From contig BDSI01000005.1 of the NCBI GenBank assembly GCA_003117195.1, positions 1,472,857 to 1,536,856 on the forward strand: a DNA stretch of 64,000 nucleotides, read 5' to 3'. The notes below the pieces were generated by a model that saw only the letters and a program-made list of their open reading frames with translations, was not told where the DNA came from and did no database searches. The stretch comes from Eudorina sp. 2006-703-Eu-15 (Eukaryota > Chlorophyta > Chlorophyceae > Chlamydomonadales > Volvocaceae). A program made the position numbers and the translations under genes. Below, one piece after another: positions 12,643 through 24,608 of the stretch. Positions within the stretch are counted from its first letter, which is position 1, and every line of letters begins with the position of its first letter.

Positions 12643-15600
12643 CTACACGAGCTTGCCCGTCCCTAGCAGCCGTTGCAACCGCTCCTGTAGGTTCGAAGAG
12701 GCATTAGACGCAGACTCGGAGAAGGCAGGTGAGATGGGCGTCATCACACCGTACGACCTCGCAGCATCGCTGCGGGTGTACGGGTACGGCTGTAACTGCA
12801 TCTGGCCCTGCTGGTGCGGCGCAGGAATGCCGTACCCCCGGTACGCTGGCTGCGCCCGCTGCGGTGTGTACCTCGCGGCGCTGTTTGCGGGGCTGGGGGA
12901 CGCTGAGGCCGCGGGGATGGTGCGAAGCAGCGGAGGCGGTGGCATAGGCGTCGCTGCGGCGTGGGTCAAGTAGGTAACGGGGCCCTGCTGCTCCACCGGT
13001 GTCACCACCTGTGCATGGAATGGAGGGTTGCAAACTTCGTGAGGGGCATGCGCGTTAGCGACTGCCCCAGGACAGACCGCCGTCACCGCATCTCATGAAC
13101 AGACTAAGAAGCCCCAAACAAAGTGCCATACACGATAGCGCACATGGTTGCGGCCCATGTACCGGCCTGCACTGGTCGGTCAGCCCGGGCAGGGCGGCAC
13201 TTGGTTCCGCGGCTGTACTTGGCAGTTGGCACACTCGCCAGTCACGAGCCCGGGCCACACAGTCCCCAGCACACCCACACGCACCCACACGGCTGCGCTT
13301 TTGGCGCCTCAACCCACACGCACCGCCGTGTATGCTGCAGCCGCTATGGCTGCCGCTGCACCACCCGCTGAGATGGGCGCCGTGGAGGCCGACCGCGTAG
13401 GTGGCGCGTGGTAGACTGCGGCGGCTGGGGACGGCCGCAGGGGCAACGGCTGAGGCTCCGGCTGCTGCTGACCGCCCGCGGGCTCCTCCGCTGCCGCACC
13501 GCCGTGCTTGGGGCTGATTGTCACATCGTACGTCCGTACGCTGTGGCCCGCCGCGTCGAGCCCACCGGCGTCCAGTTGGAGTGCTGGCGGGTGGAAGTTG
13601 GCTTCTGGTTGCGACTGCGGCGGAACGGGGCGGGCCACCACCTCCAGGGTGCGCTGCTCAGGCTGCGAGGAGTCAGCCCGCCGGCTGACACTGCGGCTGC
13701 CGCTGCCGCCCGCCTCCCCGCGCGCCGCTGGGTAGTGGTCGCGGAGGTCGCGGGGGTGCCGGGGCCTGCGCTCGTCGTCCAGTGACCTGAACCAGCTCTC
13801 CGCCTCCTCCTGCTTAGCATCACCCGAATCCCCCCCCAACCGCTGTTAGGCAAGGCCTCTTGACCCGAAAAACATTCCGTGGGCAATACGACGACCCAAA
13901 ACGACCCCGCCGCAAAACGACGACACCAGACACTGTGCATGAGGAGGGTGCACCAGAGGGCGCCTTACAATGCGATTGCCGACGCGCATCTCGCCCACCT
14001 ACCTCCAAGGAGGCGACGTCATATTCGCGCCTGCCTCCCCTCGGTGGCCCGCGACCGCCTGACGGCCCCCGCCTCTCCAGCCGCTCCAGCTCCGCCTCCT
14101 CGTCAAGGTCGAAGGAGTCCGGCAGCTGCCGGGAGGCACCTCCGCTGCCCAGCCCGGCGCCTGCGTCGCCGCGGTGGGGATAGCCCCAGGGCTCCCTGCC
14201 GTCTGCGGAGCGCCGCAAGCTGCCGGCGGGTGCACCCCGGGTGGTTCCGCCGCCGCGCGTGGAGACAGCGTCCGCGATCAGCCTCGCGCGCCCGACCTCC
14301 CTGGTGAGCAGCACCACCTTGTCCCGCAGCTGGTCGGCCTCGGCTTGCGCTACCGCGCGTGTCCGCTCCGCCTCGCGCAGCTGGTCGGCCAGGTCGTCCA
14401 GAGCACGACGCTTGGCCTCCAGCTCCTGGGAGTCAGAGGCCGTGAAACCGGCGTCATAGCCGTACAAACCACAGCAGGGGCGTCGAAAGGAAAACCGTTG
14501 GGAAGCAGGCGCGGTGCGGGGTGCCCGCTGACGCCGACAAATGAGGTCATGCACAAGGTTCGTGAGGACAGGATCACGGGACGAAGGCTGGCCCAGCACG
14601 AGGCACGGCCCGAAAGGGTCCAGAGGGTGCCTCATGCGAAGAGAGCAACCAGTCCGTGTGCGGATGTCCTGAACTGCTTCACAGACACAACACAGCGGAT
14701 GGGCCCGTGTGCCGGTCAGGCAGACACACGCGGACGGGTCGTGCCATCCGCTCGTGTCTCCGCACTGTCCCTACCTTGGCATGCTGTGATACAGTGACAG
14801 CGAGCTCTTGCCGCAGTTGAGCCGCCCGGGACGCCTCCTCATTCAGGCTCTGGGTGAGCTTGCTCAGCTGAAATCAGTGTCGGGCAAGGCGTCGTCACCA
14901 CAACAGGTGGGGTCCAGGTGCTCCGAGGCGGTGGCGGCGGTTGCTGCACGGCTGCTAGCGATGGGGGATTCCTCGGCGTGCGGACGGGTGGTTGCTGAGG
15001 CTGCTCGGCCAAGCAAAGGAGCAGAGTACGTGTCCCATGCGCACCTAAACCCAGGCCCTTCACCGCTACGGCGCTGCACGCTGCCTCCTGGGCGTAGCCC
15101 TCTTCCGAACGCGCGCTGCGTTCGAACCGAAGCCCGCTGACCCACAAAAGCGGAGCCAATGACCGCAACGTGACCGTGTGGTCCTCTGGGTACTGTCCCC
15201 TCCTCACCTGCAGATCTCGCAGCTGCAGGTCCTGCTGAGCCGTTTCAGCCTGGCGGGATGTGCTCTGATGCGAGGTCAGCACGTCCGAGAGCTGCGACCT
15301 AAGGTGACGGCGGACGCAGGGCAATGACGGCGAGCCGATGGAGTGAAACTGGTTCAGGGCTCGCGGGCGCAGATTCAGGCCTTGCGAGCGAGAGGTAGTT
15401 GTGCACATTAACACAGGGCATGACGCTGGGTCGACTGCCTTTCTGCGGCCCATCGACGGGTAATCGTTGTGGGGCGGCAGGTAACCCGGGAGTCTCGTCC
15501 CATGGCGCCGCCGAGGTTGTAGTGTCATATGTTGGGCCGTGGTAGCGGTGAATGAAGGCACCTATGGGCAGTTACTGGCGGTTCAGAGTGTGCGCACCTG

Positions 15601-18600
15601 TAGGAGGTCGCCTCCTGGCTGGCGAGCGCCAGCTTGGACTCGGCGCTGGCAAGGGCCTCCTGCGGTAGCGGGTGAGGGAGAAAGGAGGGGTACCGGCGTC
15701 AGGCCCGACGAGGATGCGGTGCAGGCGGACGCCCCAGGCGTCCTATGTTCAACCTCCCCGAAACGATCTCAACCGAGGACCATGTAGGCCCGTCACTTTG
15801 ATGACGCCGTGCCTACATTGAACCGCTTTCCCGCCCAAATCCGTAAGGCAATCACTTGCAGAAGACAGCCATCGGTTCACACCCGAGCCGTACCGTTACC
15901 GTACCAATGCCGTCACATGGCTGACCTATCCACAGCACAGGTCACGGTAAGGGCTTCCCCCGATTCCGACGGGCCCCCGATTCGAGCCCCTGCCGTCCCA
16001 CGGTGGGACTCCCACCCCTGCAGTGCCCTGTGTCCCGCGCCTACCTGCAGCTTGACCCGCTCCGCCTCCGAAGTGCTCAGCTTTGCCGACAGCGCCCGCA
16101 GCTCCTGCCCCGAGGTCTCCGTTTCGGACTCCCTGGCATCCAACTGCGTGCACAGCGGCGAACATGCCCCATGCAGCAAAGGATGCATAGGCTGGGTGCC
16201 GGTCCCAGGCATCGAGCATGTCAGCATTGGGCTTTGGGCACCACGAGTGACCGGGTGTAGATTGCAGTACAGGTCACAAACCGGTGCCCCTTGCGCAGCG
16301 TGCCAGACTGCTGGCCCTTTGGAGTTGCCCGCCTCTGTGAGGGACAAACCCTAGAAGGTGCTAGCCGCCTCATATGGCTCCGCACGGAAACTGCCCCTGC
16401 CATCATGCCTGGGTCACACCATCCATGTTGTAACGCGCTTATGCCCCCTCCACCTTGTCAGGCACAACGTCTCCTGAATCGTCAGCTTCCTCGACAATGT
16501 CGGGGCCCCGAGCTGCATTTCATGTGATAGCCCGCAATCCTCGTAGCGCACCTGCGCCTGCAGATTGGTGCAGCGCTGCTTCCATTTCGCTGCCGCCTGC
16601 GCCACCTCGTTCGCCTCCGCCTTCCAGAGCTCCAACTGTGCGGCGTGGGAGGCCGTCGTCTCGGCCAGCGAAGCGTCCCGGGCCGCAATCACCTCCTGGC
16701 CAAGGCGGGGCGCAACATGATGCCACATTCACCTTCCGCACAAACACAGCAATCGTGTCACGTCGACACCACCTCGTCACCGCATCACCTTGATGGTGCA
16801 GCAGCCGCGCGCACCCTCCTAGCGCTGGGTCTCGAGCCCAATTAAGCCATTACTACTTGTTTACCAATAGGGCTCAGGTTTACCCACCCATCCACACGCG
16901 GCCATTCTTCCGTGACCATCCAGCAAATGCACACCTGCCGCAAGGTGTACACTACCAGCTGAGCCTCTCGGCCACCGTGTCACGCAGCAAATGGGCAGTG
17001 GGCAATGGGCAGTAGCGCCCCCTCCGCCTTTGGGCTCCGGGGCGGCCGGGCGGCGATTCCGTCCGCAGCGGGCGCCGACGAGCAGAACACCCAGGCAAAG
17101 CTCGACCTGTGTAACTCACATCCGCCTTGGCGATGCGCAGCTTGAGCTCCTCGTTCTCCTTGTACACCTCCGCGTAGTGCTCCCCCTGGAACTTGAACGT
17201 CGACACCTCGGCCGCCAGCTCCGCCACGCTGGACTGCGCCTCCCGCATGCGCTCGCGCACCTCCAGCAGCTCCAGCTCCTTTCGAGCTGCGACCGGCAAC
17301 ACACCACACCGGTGTCGGCAGCACCGGGGCTCACCATCGATCAGGGAAAAAGGTCTCCCACCGGCGCGGACCCTGTCTCATTCCAGTCCGTCTGCCGTGG
17401 ACAGATGGTGACACAGTGCAGAGTTCATGTCATCACTGTTTCCAGGCGGGCCCCCCCGCGGACCTGACGTACTCTCTCCCCTTCCCATCGCCACCACCAC
17501 CACCCAGGCAAGGCCCCGCGGCACTCACTCAGCTCCTCCTCATGCGCGCGCAGCATCACGGCGCGCTCGTCCTCCCACGCTTTCTCCCGCGACCGGAGCT
17601 GCCCCTCCCATTGCCGCTGCTTGGCAGCCAGCTCCTCCGCGTGGCTCCGGTGCTTCGCCGCGACCTCGTCCTGCAGCGAGCGCACCCGCGCGGAGGCCTC
17701 CTCCCGCAGGCTCCTCTCCACCCGCTGCAGGGTCTCCTGGGAGGCGGCCAGCTGCTGCTGCATGTCTTCGCGGTGCTGCTGCAGCTCGTCTCGCTGCTGC
17801 TGCAGGCCCTGGTAGCTCGCCTGCGCGACGACACCGGCGATGCGGTTCACGGTATGAATGGGGTGCTGCACGCCCACGGTGCGGGATGCGGCCTCTACAT
17901 GTGACCCGCAAGGCGCCCTGCTTCACGCATTTCGACCACGCACGGCAAACCCTCCGCCTCCACAAGCCTCAGATGTGTACTGAACCCACGCCTGGCATGC
18001 GAGTGGGTTTACTCGTTGGTGCAAGCCCTTCCGGGAAGCTGCGGCCTGCCTTTACCCGTGTGCAGAGCGCGCCTGCAGGGTGCTGTGGCGTACCTGGGCC
18101 GCTACCCCCTGCGCCGTCAGGTGGAGGACCTCCTCCCGCAGCCGCGCCACCTCCGCCCTGAGCCCCTCGTTGCTGCCCATCAGCTGCTCGGTCTGGCCGC
18201 GCAGCCGCTCCAGCTCCGCCTGGTCCGCGGCAGCCGACGCCGCGGCCAACTGGGCGCTGGTCTGCAGCTGCGTCAGGTCGGACTTCAGGCTGGAAGCGCG
18301 CTGCCGCTCCGCGCCGAACGCCGCCTTCTCCGCCTGCGGCGTGTGTTCGTTCGCAGGCAAGGCAGGCGTGCGTGATATGCAATGGGCGCAGCAGTACCCA
18401 ACAGTTATCAGCCTGCGTGTGTGAGTGTGTGGGGAAGGGCATCCACGGTAGTAGCCGCGAGCCCGTCCGCCGCACTGAGTTGAAGGCAACCGACACCCGC
18501 GACGGCAGGAAGGAAACCGCCCGGCCCACCGACCTGCAGAGCGCTTTTGGCTGCTTCCAGCTCGTCCTCCAGGAGCTGCATCTTTGACGTGGCCGCCCGC

Positions 18601-20593
18601 AGGCGTGACTCCGCTTCGGACTGGCTGGCGGTCAGCGCAGCGTGGCGCTCGGTCGCGAGCTTTAGGTCCGCCTCGAGGGCCTTATGACGCCCGAAGAGCT
18701 CCTGTCGCGCCGCCGTTTCGTCGGAGAGGCGCGACTCCACCGACTGCAGCCGTGCTCGCAGCTCCGTGATCGTGGCAGCGTCGGCGGCGATGGTGGCCTG
18801 TTGGCAATCGGCACCGGATGCGCGCCGTAAGCTCGGCGGTCAAGCTGGGCAATGCAAATCAAAGCGCTGGACAGCGGGGCATCGACGCTGGGCTGTGACG
18901 GCCGGCCCTGGCCGTGCCCATCCTCAGCACACCAATATTGGTTATGCTTGCGAGTCTGGTCCCTCTCCTTTTTCGCAGCCTGGTGGTGCGGGGGTTGCTT
19001 CGTTGCTGTGTTGGCGGGGCGCCGCTGGGGTTTCTAATGGCAGTCACCGATAATCCCTTGGTAGGTTCCGATGTAACAAAACATGCAGTGTTACCGGAGC
19101 CACGCCGTTTCCGCCAGACATCACACGCTGATGTGTCCCCACAAGGTCGGCATGACAAGCCATTGTATGGCGAGGAAGCTTTGGCTGTCACAGATGACCC
19201 GCGGGGTCCGCTGTAACATCCTTAATAATAAAAAGCCATTACGTCACTGCCATACCTCCAGCCTGCTGTTGTTGCTCCGCTGATTGTTGAGTAGGTCCAA
19301 CAGCTGTGCCCGCTCCTCCTGCATCGAATCCACCTGTGCAGCCGGAGCGGTACGTGGGGAGTGAAAATCCAGAAGCACACATGAAGCAGGTGGAGATCTG
19401 CCTGCTGGTCCGCATCCCCCGGGCACTGCGCACGGCAGGGAGAATGGGACCAGCGCTTTCCTCTTTCCGCTCTGTACTGACGGCCCATATCAGGAAATGC
19501 ACGCCAACGCGCCTCCAACTTTTCCTGCGGAGGGGCCCGCCTGCATCTCCGTGCATTCGCCCCTCGACCGGCCGGCGCGGGTTGCTATGCTAGTCTGTCA
19601 CCATCCCAGGCCTGGCCACTGCGTCAAACAGACCTGCTGGTCGACCATGTCTTTATTTGCACGTAGCGTTGCAGATTCCGCTTCCAAGGCCAACCTGCGG
19701 GACTGCTCATCCTTGTACCTGCGCCAAGAATCCCGGGCCAGGATCAAGATGCCAAGGTATCAAAGTCCCAGCTGCAACTCCATTCGTTCAATCGAGTAAG
19801 GATTGCGTCAGGGACTCTGGGTACACCTGCTGCATAACAGAATCAACCGAGACTTGAATCTCAGTGAGCAGTGGGGCTAGCGGGGCTTAGGCTCCAGACG
19901 GCCCCGCCCCGCTCGTGGACCGTCTCGATGTGCTGCACCGCGACTAGCTTACCGCCTGTTGAGCTCCTTCAACTGGAGCAGGTGCTTCTTGTCCACGAGC
20001 TTTCTGGCCTTTTCCAGCCGTTCGACCGTGGCTTGCAAGGACTCGATGCTGGACTCCTTTTCGCGCAGTTGGTCGCGAACCTGTTGAGAATCCAGAGGAG
20101 GACTAGTATTGCAAGATGGGTTGGGTGTACATGATGTGGCTGGCCGCATGCACCAGTACGGTGTAGGGTGTGGCATATACGTTGCAGTAATACAGACGCG
20201 CTTGCACAAAGATGTGTATATACCTGGTCTGAGCCAGACCTCGCCTTCACGAGCTCCTCTGCGAGAACAGCGTTGGCAGTTCGCAGCTCCTGCAGGCAAC
20301 AAGCCCTGTCAGTTGTGGGTGTGCCCGCAACCCTGGCAACCGTGTACATTGCCAATTGCCCATGTCCACACCTGCACGGCACACTTGTTTATGCTCATGA
20401 TCTTCTGATCATATGCTCTGTGGCCGCCGCGTACAAGGAAATTCCGGGGGTCGTGAATTGACACATCATCCGTTCCTGGGGTCCCAACGACGCTCTTCTT
20501 TGGCGTCTTGGGTTTCTTGCCGTTGCTGCTCCCGAGCTCGAAACTGCTAGCAGGAAGGATAAGGATAGAACTGCCTGCTCTGCACTGTGCCAT
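12643..20593 (-). CDS. Long coiled-coil protein, 17 exons, about 1101 residues
   Basis: Exons on the minus strand: 20593-20372, 20289-20224, 20080-19953, 19718-19634, 19333-19256, 18797-18534, 18333-18094, 17820-17529, 17286-17120, 16695-16552, 16143-16045, 15659-15598, 15298-15208, 14867-14775, 14425-14003, 13809-13324, 13008-12643. All 16 junctions are GT-AG and keep frame. The ATG at 20593 has a strong context (CGGCACCATGGCA). A short basic head (NGKKPKTPKKSVVG) is followed from about residue 75 to 770 by nearly uninterrupted heptad-type sequence rich in Glu, Gln, Arg, Leu and Ala (such as LQATVERLEKARKLVDKKH and ELELLEVRERMREAQSS). A Pro/Gly/Ser-rich tail follows, ending in a short helix (LQERLQRLLGTGKLV). 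There is no motor, CH or LRR domain. Such proteins are common at centrioles, cilia and the cytoskeleton, but I cannot name the family and the role is inference. Confidence 0.85.
19186..19232 (-). repeat. Dispersed repeat copy 2 (partner near 7222-7264)
   Basis: Read on the minus strand, this matches the copy near 7222-7264 over about 40 bases centred on GGACCCCGCGGGTC. It lies inside the intron between exons 18797 and 19256 of the coiled-coil gene. Confidence 0.5.
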
Positions 20594-20802
20594 GGTGCCG
20601 TCGCGTTCTCGATATCCAAAAAATCAAGCGATTTCCTGTCCGTGTGCTTCCATAGAACGCAAGCAAGATTCAAACGTCGCGTGTGTTCCCTGGGCCTTTT
20701 GGGTCGCTGTCAGCTGTCCCGGTGCTGAAGTCAAAAAGCAGTCAGCAAACCTGAACATGCGTCATTACTTCATTGAAACCTGATGTGAAATAAAAGCAGT
20801 TC

Positions 20803-20810
20803 TTATATAT
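20803..20810 (-). promoter_or_regulatory. TATA-like element upstream of the coiled-coil gene
   Basis: TATATAAG reads on the minus strand about 210 bases upstream of the ATG at 20593. The position is compatible with a core promoter and a 5' UTR of roughly 180 bases. There is no direct evidence of use. Confidence 0.3.
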
Positions 20811-21417
20811 AATCTAGCGGATACAAACCGTTAGCCGGTCGGGGTGAAAGGGATTTATTTGTCGCCAGCCCAGAATAGGAAATTTGGAAGGAAGATGGAT
20901 TCATGGATATGTGCTGTTCTAAGACTTCAGCTGTCGCATCGCATTCCATGCGTCTAGACAACAGGGCAACATGCTGCATTGGGAAGTTTCGTCGAGTCGG
21001 TTGTGTCGGTTTAGGAGACATAACAGGTTTTCGTGGTTCGTGCGTCGTCATTGATTTCGCTGGACCCCCAGGACCCGACTTCGGCCTACTTTCGGTGCTG
21101 AGATGCCATGTTTTCTGCAAATAGGCTGCTTCGGGTCCGCTAGTTCGGTTTCGGGAACTTCGGTACCTGACGACCAGGCGACCCGAAGAAGTCACGCATT
21201 TGCCGATGCATCAGCACAGCCAAGACCGACTCCCATCTCCAGCAGATGGCCGTCGCCATTGAAGGTGACGGGGGCTCACAAGCCACCATCAGTATATAAG
21301 TAAGTAACCGGTACAAGGTGGACCCGTATCCCGACAGGGTGTTCCAACGGGCCCAGATAGCTCGGGATCAGTAGTCTGTCCGGAATAGCTCCCAAGGCCA
21401 GGAACCTCCCAGCCCCA
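20811..21417. other. Intergenic region upstream of the repeat-flanked element
   Basis: No supported gene. The left 464-bp repeat starts at 21418; the sequence just before it does not match the sequence just before the right copy. Confidence 0.4.
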
Positions 21418-21881
21418 GCAAGGGCCCTGTCGTCACGTTATCGTCCCTTTCCCACCTCGGCCCCCGTCGAGGCAACTGGTATTCGACTACTCATCCTACC
21501 CTGGCAGAGGGCCACGGCACACCAGACGGCGTCTTACCGCCTTGTCGGTGAAGCCTGCTGGGGCTTGCCCTCGTATACACCGTTGATCCCTTTTCGGGGT
21601 CCGTTCATTAATTCTTTCATTCATGTATCTTCTACATTCAAGATGGGGTGTGTCGTCCCCACCCCTGGCCATTTCTCGGAATGCTGAGCTCCACAAATCC
21701 GTCGAGCCGGCTCCAAAAATCCGCCGCCGCTCGCCGGGCGGCCGCAGCATGGACGAGGGACGCACGAAGGGAAAAGACATGACAAGATAGCACCGAATAT
21801 AAATATTTGGAATTCCCTTGTGACCATGACTGGGACACAGTTGTGATCTATCTTATACGGCAGGAGTCGTGGCGCAATGGA
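21418..21881 (+). repeat. Left copy of exact 464-bp direct repeat, ending inside a tRNA-Arg 5' fragment
   Basis: Bases 21418-21881 match 24609-25072 at a constant offset of 3191, and I see no mismatch. The unit includes an AT-rich stretch (TATAAATATTTGGAATTCC near 21799) and ends with the first 19 bases of a tRNA-Arg gene (21863-21881), including its A box. After base 21881 the left copy goes straight into retroelement sequence, while the right copy continues into the complete tRNA. Confidence 0.95.
21863..21881 (+). pseudogene. tRNA-Arg 5' fragment (19 nt, A box only)
   Basis: This is identical to the first 19 bases of the tRNA-Arg(UCG) gene at 25054-25126 and is cut off in the D-loop. It keeps the A box (TGGCGCAATGG) but has no anticodon, B box or 3' half, so it cannot give a tRNA. 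Confidence 0.9.
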
Positions 21882-22236
21882 CTGGAGCCCGGGTGTCAAG
21901 GGCGTGGACGCCTTCGCCCAGGACTGGGGCTCACCCACGTGGGACCCGGAGGCGTTGAGCGAGGGGTCGCGCCCGTTGCTGTACATCAACCCACCGTTCG
22001 ACCAAGTTGGGAGGGTCCTACGGAAGGTAACGGAGGAGCGCCCCGACTGCGTGCTGATCTTGCCGGTGTGGCCGCGGGCCTGGAAGGTGGCCCTGGACCA
22101 ATTACCAGTGCGGGGTCGCCGAGACCTGCCACACAAGGCCGATCTCTTAATTCCGGGCCCGCAAGTGCCGAACGCGCGCCACCGCCGCCCTAAGGCCCCG
22201 CGGTATCGGATGCAGGCGGTGTACGTCATCTGGTGA
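21877..22236 (+). pseudogene. Fragment of retroelement pol (RNase H/DAM-like C-terminal region)
   Basis: An open frame of 119 codons encodes DAFAQDWGSPTW, LLYINPPFDQVGRVLRKV, CVLILPVWPRAWK and a basic C-terminus, ending in TGA at 22234-22236. The D-FA...NPPF...RVLRK...LPVWP series is what follows the reverse transcriptase in DIRS-type polyproteins; NPPF also resembles the catalytic motif of N6-adenine methyltransferases that some of these elements carry. The frame enters directly from the tRNA-Arg fragment: its apparent ATG at 21877 lies within the tRNA piece. It is therefore a 5'-truncated fragment, not a gene with its own start. Confidence 0.65.
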
Positions 22237-24608
22237 GAGGGCTGTCCGGAAAGGAGGCCGCCCTAGCCAGGGGTGTCGTGGGGGTCGTGAAGCCGCTGCG
22301 CGGTGTGTATGGGGCGCCCACCCGAAACGGTAATATATCAGTTAATGGCGACAGAACGATATTCGGGGTGAGCAAATAGTGAGGCAGCGCGCGTAATGGC
22401 ACGACCCACACAATGTTAGCGACGAGTACGGGACACATGTTTATGCTGAAGCAATGCACTATGTTTCAATGCTCGGACTGTAGTACGGTACGGCAGGATT
22501 GAGAGAGACACGGGAGACGGAGGCAGGCGCAACAATGAGACTGGCGAGTAACTTACAATTGTATGCGGTAGGGATACACTCTTGATAACCGGCCCAATAG
22601 CGCGACTGGGTGGCCAATTTGAACGCCCCACCCACCCACCCAATGTCAATGGGAGGAGGGATTACCAGCGCCCACGTGGGGCAGCCAGTGGAGACGGCTT
22701 AAGCCCGGGTAGGACGAGAGGTGTCCGTGTACCGGTTGAGCACGGCAGGGTTTTTGATTTGGGCAAAGGCCAGTAGGGCCGCCTGGGAGGCGCCCGAGGC
22801 GGCAGCGGCCTGGATGGTACCGCGCCGGAACCCGTGGGGGGTCTCGCCACTGTAGACCCCTGAGTCCTCCAGGTGCTTGCGGACCCGCATGGCTAGGGCG
22901 GTGCTGGCGAGGGGCCGCTCCACGAAGCACTGGCGGCTGGGGGCGAGGGGCCTGAACAGGTAGTCCGTGATCGCTGAACCGGGAGGGGCCTCGGGGGAGC
23001 TGGCCAGGGACCAGTAAAGGGCGAGGGTGCGGACGAAGCAGTGCTGCGGCTCGGGGTCCACGGTCAGGATCTTGGCGGGAGCGCGGCGCCCCTTGGACGT
23101 CTTGGTGCCGATCTCCTCCACACGCAGCACGATGGGGGGGGTAGTCCCCGTTGGCGTCCGGCAGCGGCAGGGGGAAGCCGCGGAAAGGGCCACCCCGTTC
23201 AGGGTCGCGGAAATCGCGCACGCGTAGCTTCCCGGTGTCATGGCCGCGGTAGCTCGTGTGCCACATGAACTGCTGGCAGCAAATGTCGCGAAGGAGGACG
23301 AGGCGGTCAAGGAGGGCGGACGACTCGGTGTACTCCGTCCACAGATGCTCCATGAGGCGCGAGAAGCCGTCCGGCTGGAGGGGAACTGCCGCGCGCTCCT
23401 CGTAACCCTGGTCGACTGCGGTGCGCGCGTACCCCGCCTTATAAGAGCTGATAGCGTGGGAAGAGCAGGGGTTACCAGCCGCAGTGGAAGGGTCGTACGA
23501 ATCGCCCCGGCCCAGGCGCTGGAACAGCCCCGAGAGCAGACCGAGATGCGTGTTCAGAGTGTTCGGGCTGGGTGCGGCGACCTGGCGCTGCGGCAACCAG
23601 CTGGTTTGCAGGTAGACCAGGAGGTCGTTGTCGGTACAGGTCAGTAGGGTGCGGCCGTGGGGCTGGGTAGCGAGCCAGGCGGATAAGTCGCGACCGGCGG
23701 ACTCCTGGCGGGAGATGGTGGCGGGAACCAGCGCATTGTCGCAGACTTTGGCGGCGGCAGCCAGGGCTTCTTCATATATCTGACGGCTGGTCAGAGGGTC
23801 GAGAAGGTTCACCCTCCTGCTGTAGGAGGGGGAAGGGAAGGGTGAGAGCCAGCGCAGGACCCCGAGTCGAGTGAGGCAGGCTGGCGCGCTAGGGGCGCTT
23901 ACCGTATAGACGGTGGGGGTGGACAGCAAAAAGGGAAAGGCGGCGCCGCCGGTGGCGCGCCCCGGAGGGGGGACCCGTGTTTCGAACGGCGGGGGGGCCA
24001 AGTACAATGGCCCAACACCCTGGGACGCTGAGGGATAGACCTGCGGAGATTCAGGCCGCGGCGGAGTAAAGGGGCCGGGCGTAAGTCGTACGACCGGCCG
24101 GCAGAGCGGGCGCGCTGGGAAAAACACCCGGGCATGCGGGGTGGATTCCCTTACCGGGAGATGGCGAAGTGGGGACACCCGGGCAAGTGCCGGCGCTCTG
24201 GGGGGCAGAAGTGCCGGAAACCCCGCAGGACTCAGGGAGGGATCCTGCGGCAGCGAAAGAGGCGTCATTGCAATCCCTACGACGCAACAGGACGAAGGGG
24301 CCTACCGGGATAGCAGTTGGGAGGGCGCCGTGGAGCCCAAGCGAGGGCGGTCGGGGGTTGGACGGCCGCACCACCCGGACCAAGGGCGAAGATGCGCACC
24401 GCTTCTACAACGAGGCAAGCTGGCTTTGATCGGTATCCAGACGGAACACAACGGATGCTAAAGGAAGGGCTTACTTGCGGAACGAGTTGCACCAGCGATG
24501 CGGACGGAACGACCCGCGGCGGAGAAGTGTCCCGCGCCGGAGCGAACCCAAAAAAATCGGGTTCATTGGAGGAATCGTACTTGTCGCTCGTACGCCGTGC
24601 GCGCGCGG
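21882..24608. mobile_element. Kangaroo-like (DIRS-class) tyrosine-recombinase retroelement, truncated
   Basis: The 2727-bp segment between the two 464-bp repeats carries a fragment of a pol C-terminus on the plus strand and a tyrosine recombinase on the minus strand. That opposed arrangement is the hallmark described for Kangaroo of Volvox carteri, a DIRS-type element whose recombinase gene is inverted relative to pol. Gag, reverse transcriptase and most of RNase H are missing, so the copy is 5'-truncated. The region 22237-22698 between the two ORFs is non-coding. I did not find the split direct repeats typical of PAT/Kangaroo elements within it. Family assignment rests on domain order and motifs, not on a database match. 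Confidence 0.7.
22699..24268 (-). pseudogene. Tyrosine recombinase of the DIRS/Kangaroo type, frameshifted
   Basis: Read on the minus strand, the N-terminal part (Pro-rich, then a helical core-binding-like region with DNDLLVYLQTSWLP) is open from 24268 down to about 23140. Here SYRGHDTGKLRVRDF supplies the first catalytic Arg. The second part is in another frame and ends at 22699; it holds the HxxR box (PHGFRRGTIQ) and the catalytic Tyr (LNRYTD). The two frames meet at a run of eight G at 23134-23141, so one base gained or lost in that run explains the break. The real start is uncertain because no ATG has clear support. The fold and catalytic residues identify a tyrosine recombinase, the enzyme that integrates circular DIRS-type cDNA. 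As written the gene is broken. Confidence 0.8.

Noticed and set aside
21496..21780. Duplicated 94-codon minus-strand ORF (also at 24687-24971)
   Set aside because: It is duplicated only because it lies in the 464-bp repeat. It overlaps the tRNA 5' flank and has no recognisable domain.
21882..24608. Prokaryote-like integrative element with att sites
   Set aside because: The tRNA junction and tyrosine recombinase invite this reading. However, the pol fragment, the opposed ORFs and the algal context point to a DIRS-type retroelement, and a 464-bp repeat is far too long for an att core.
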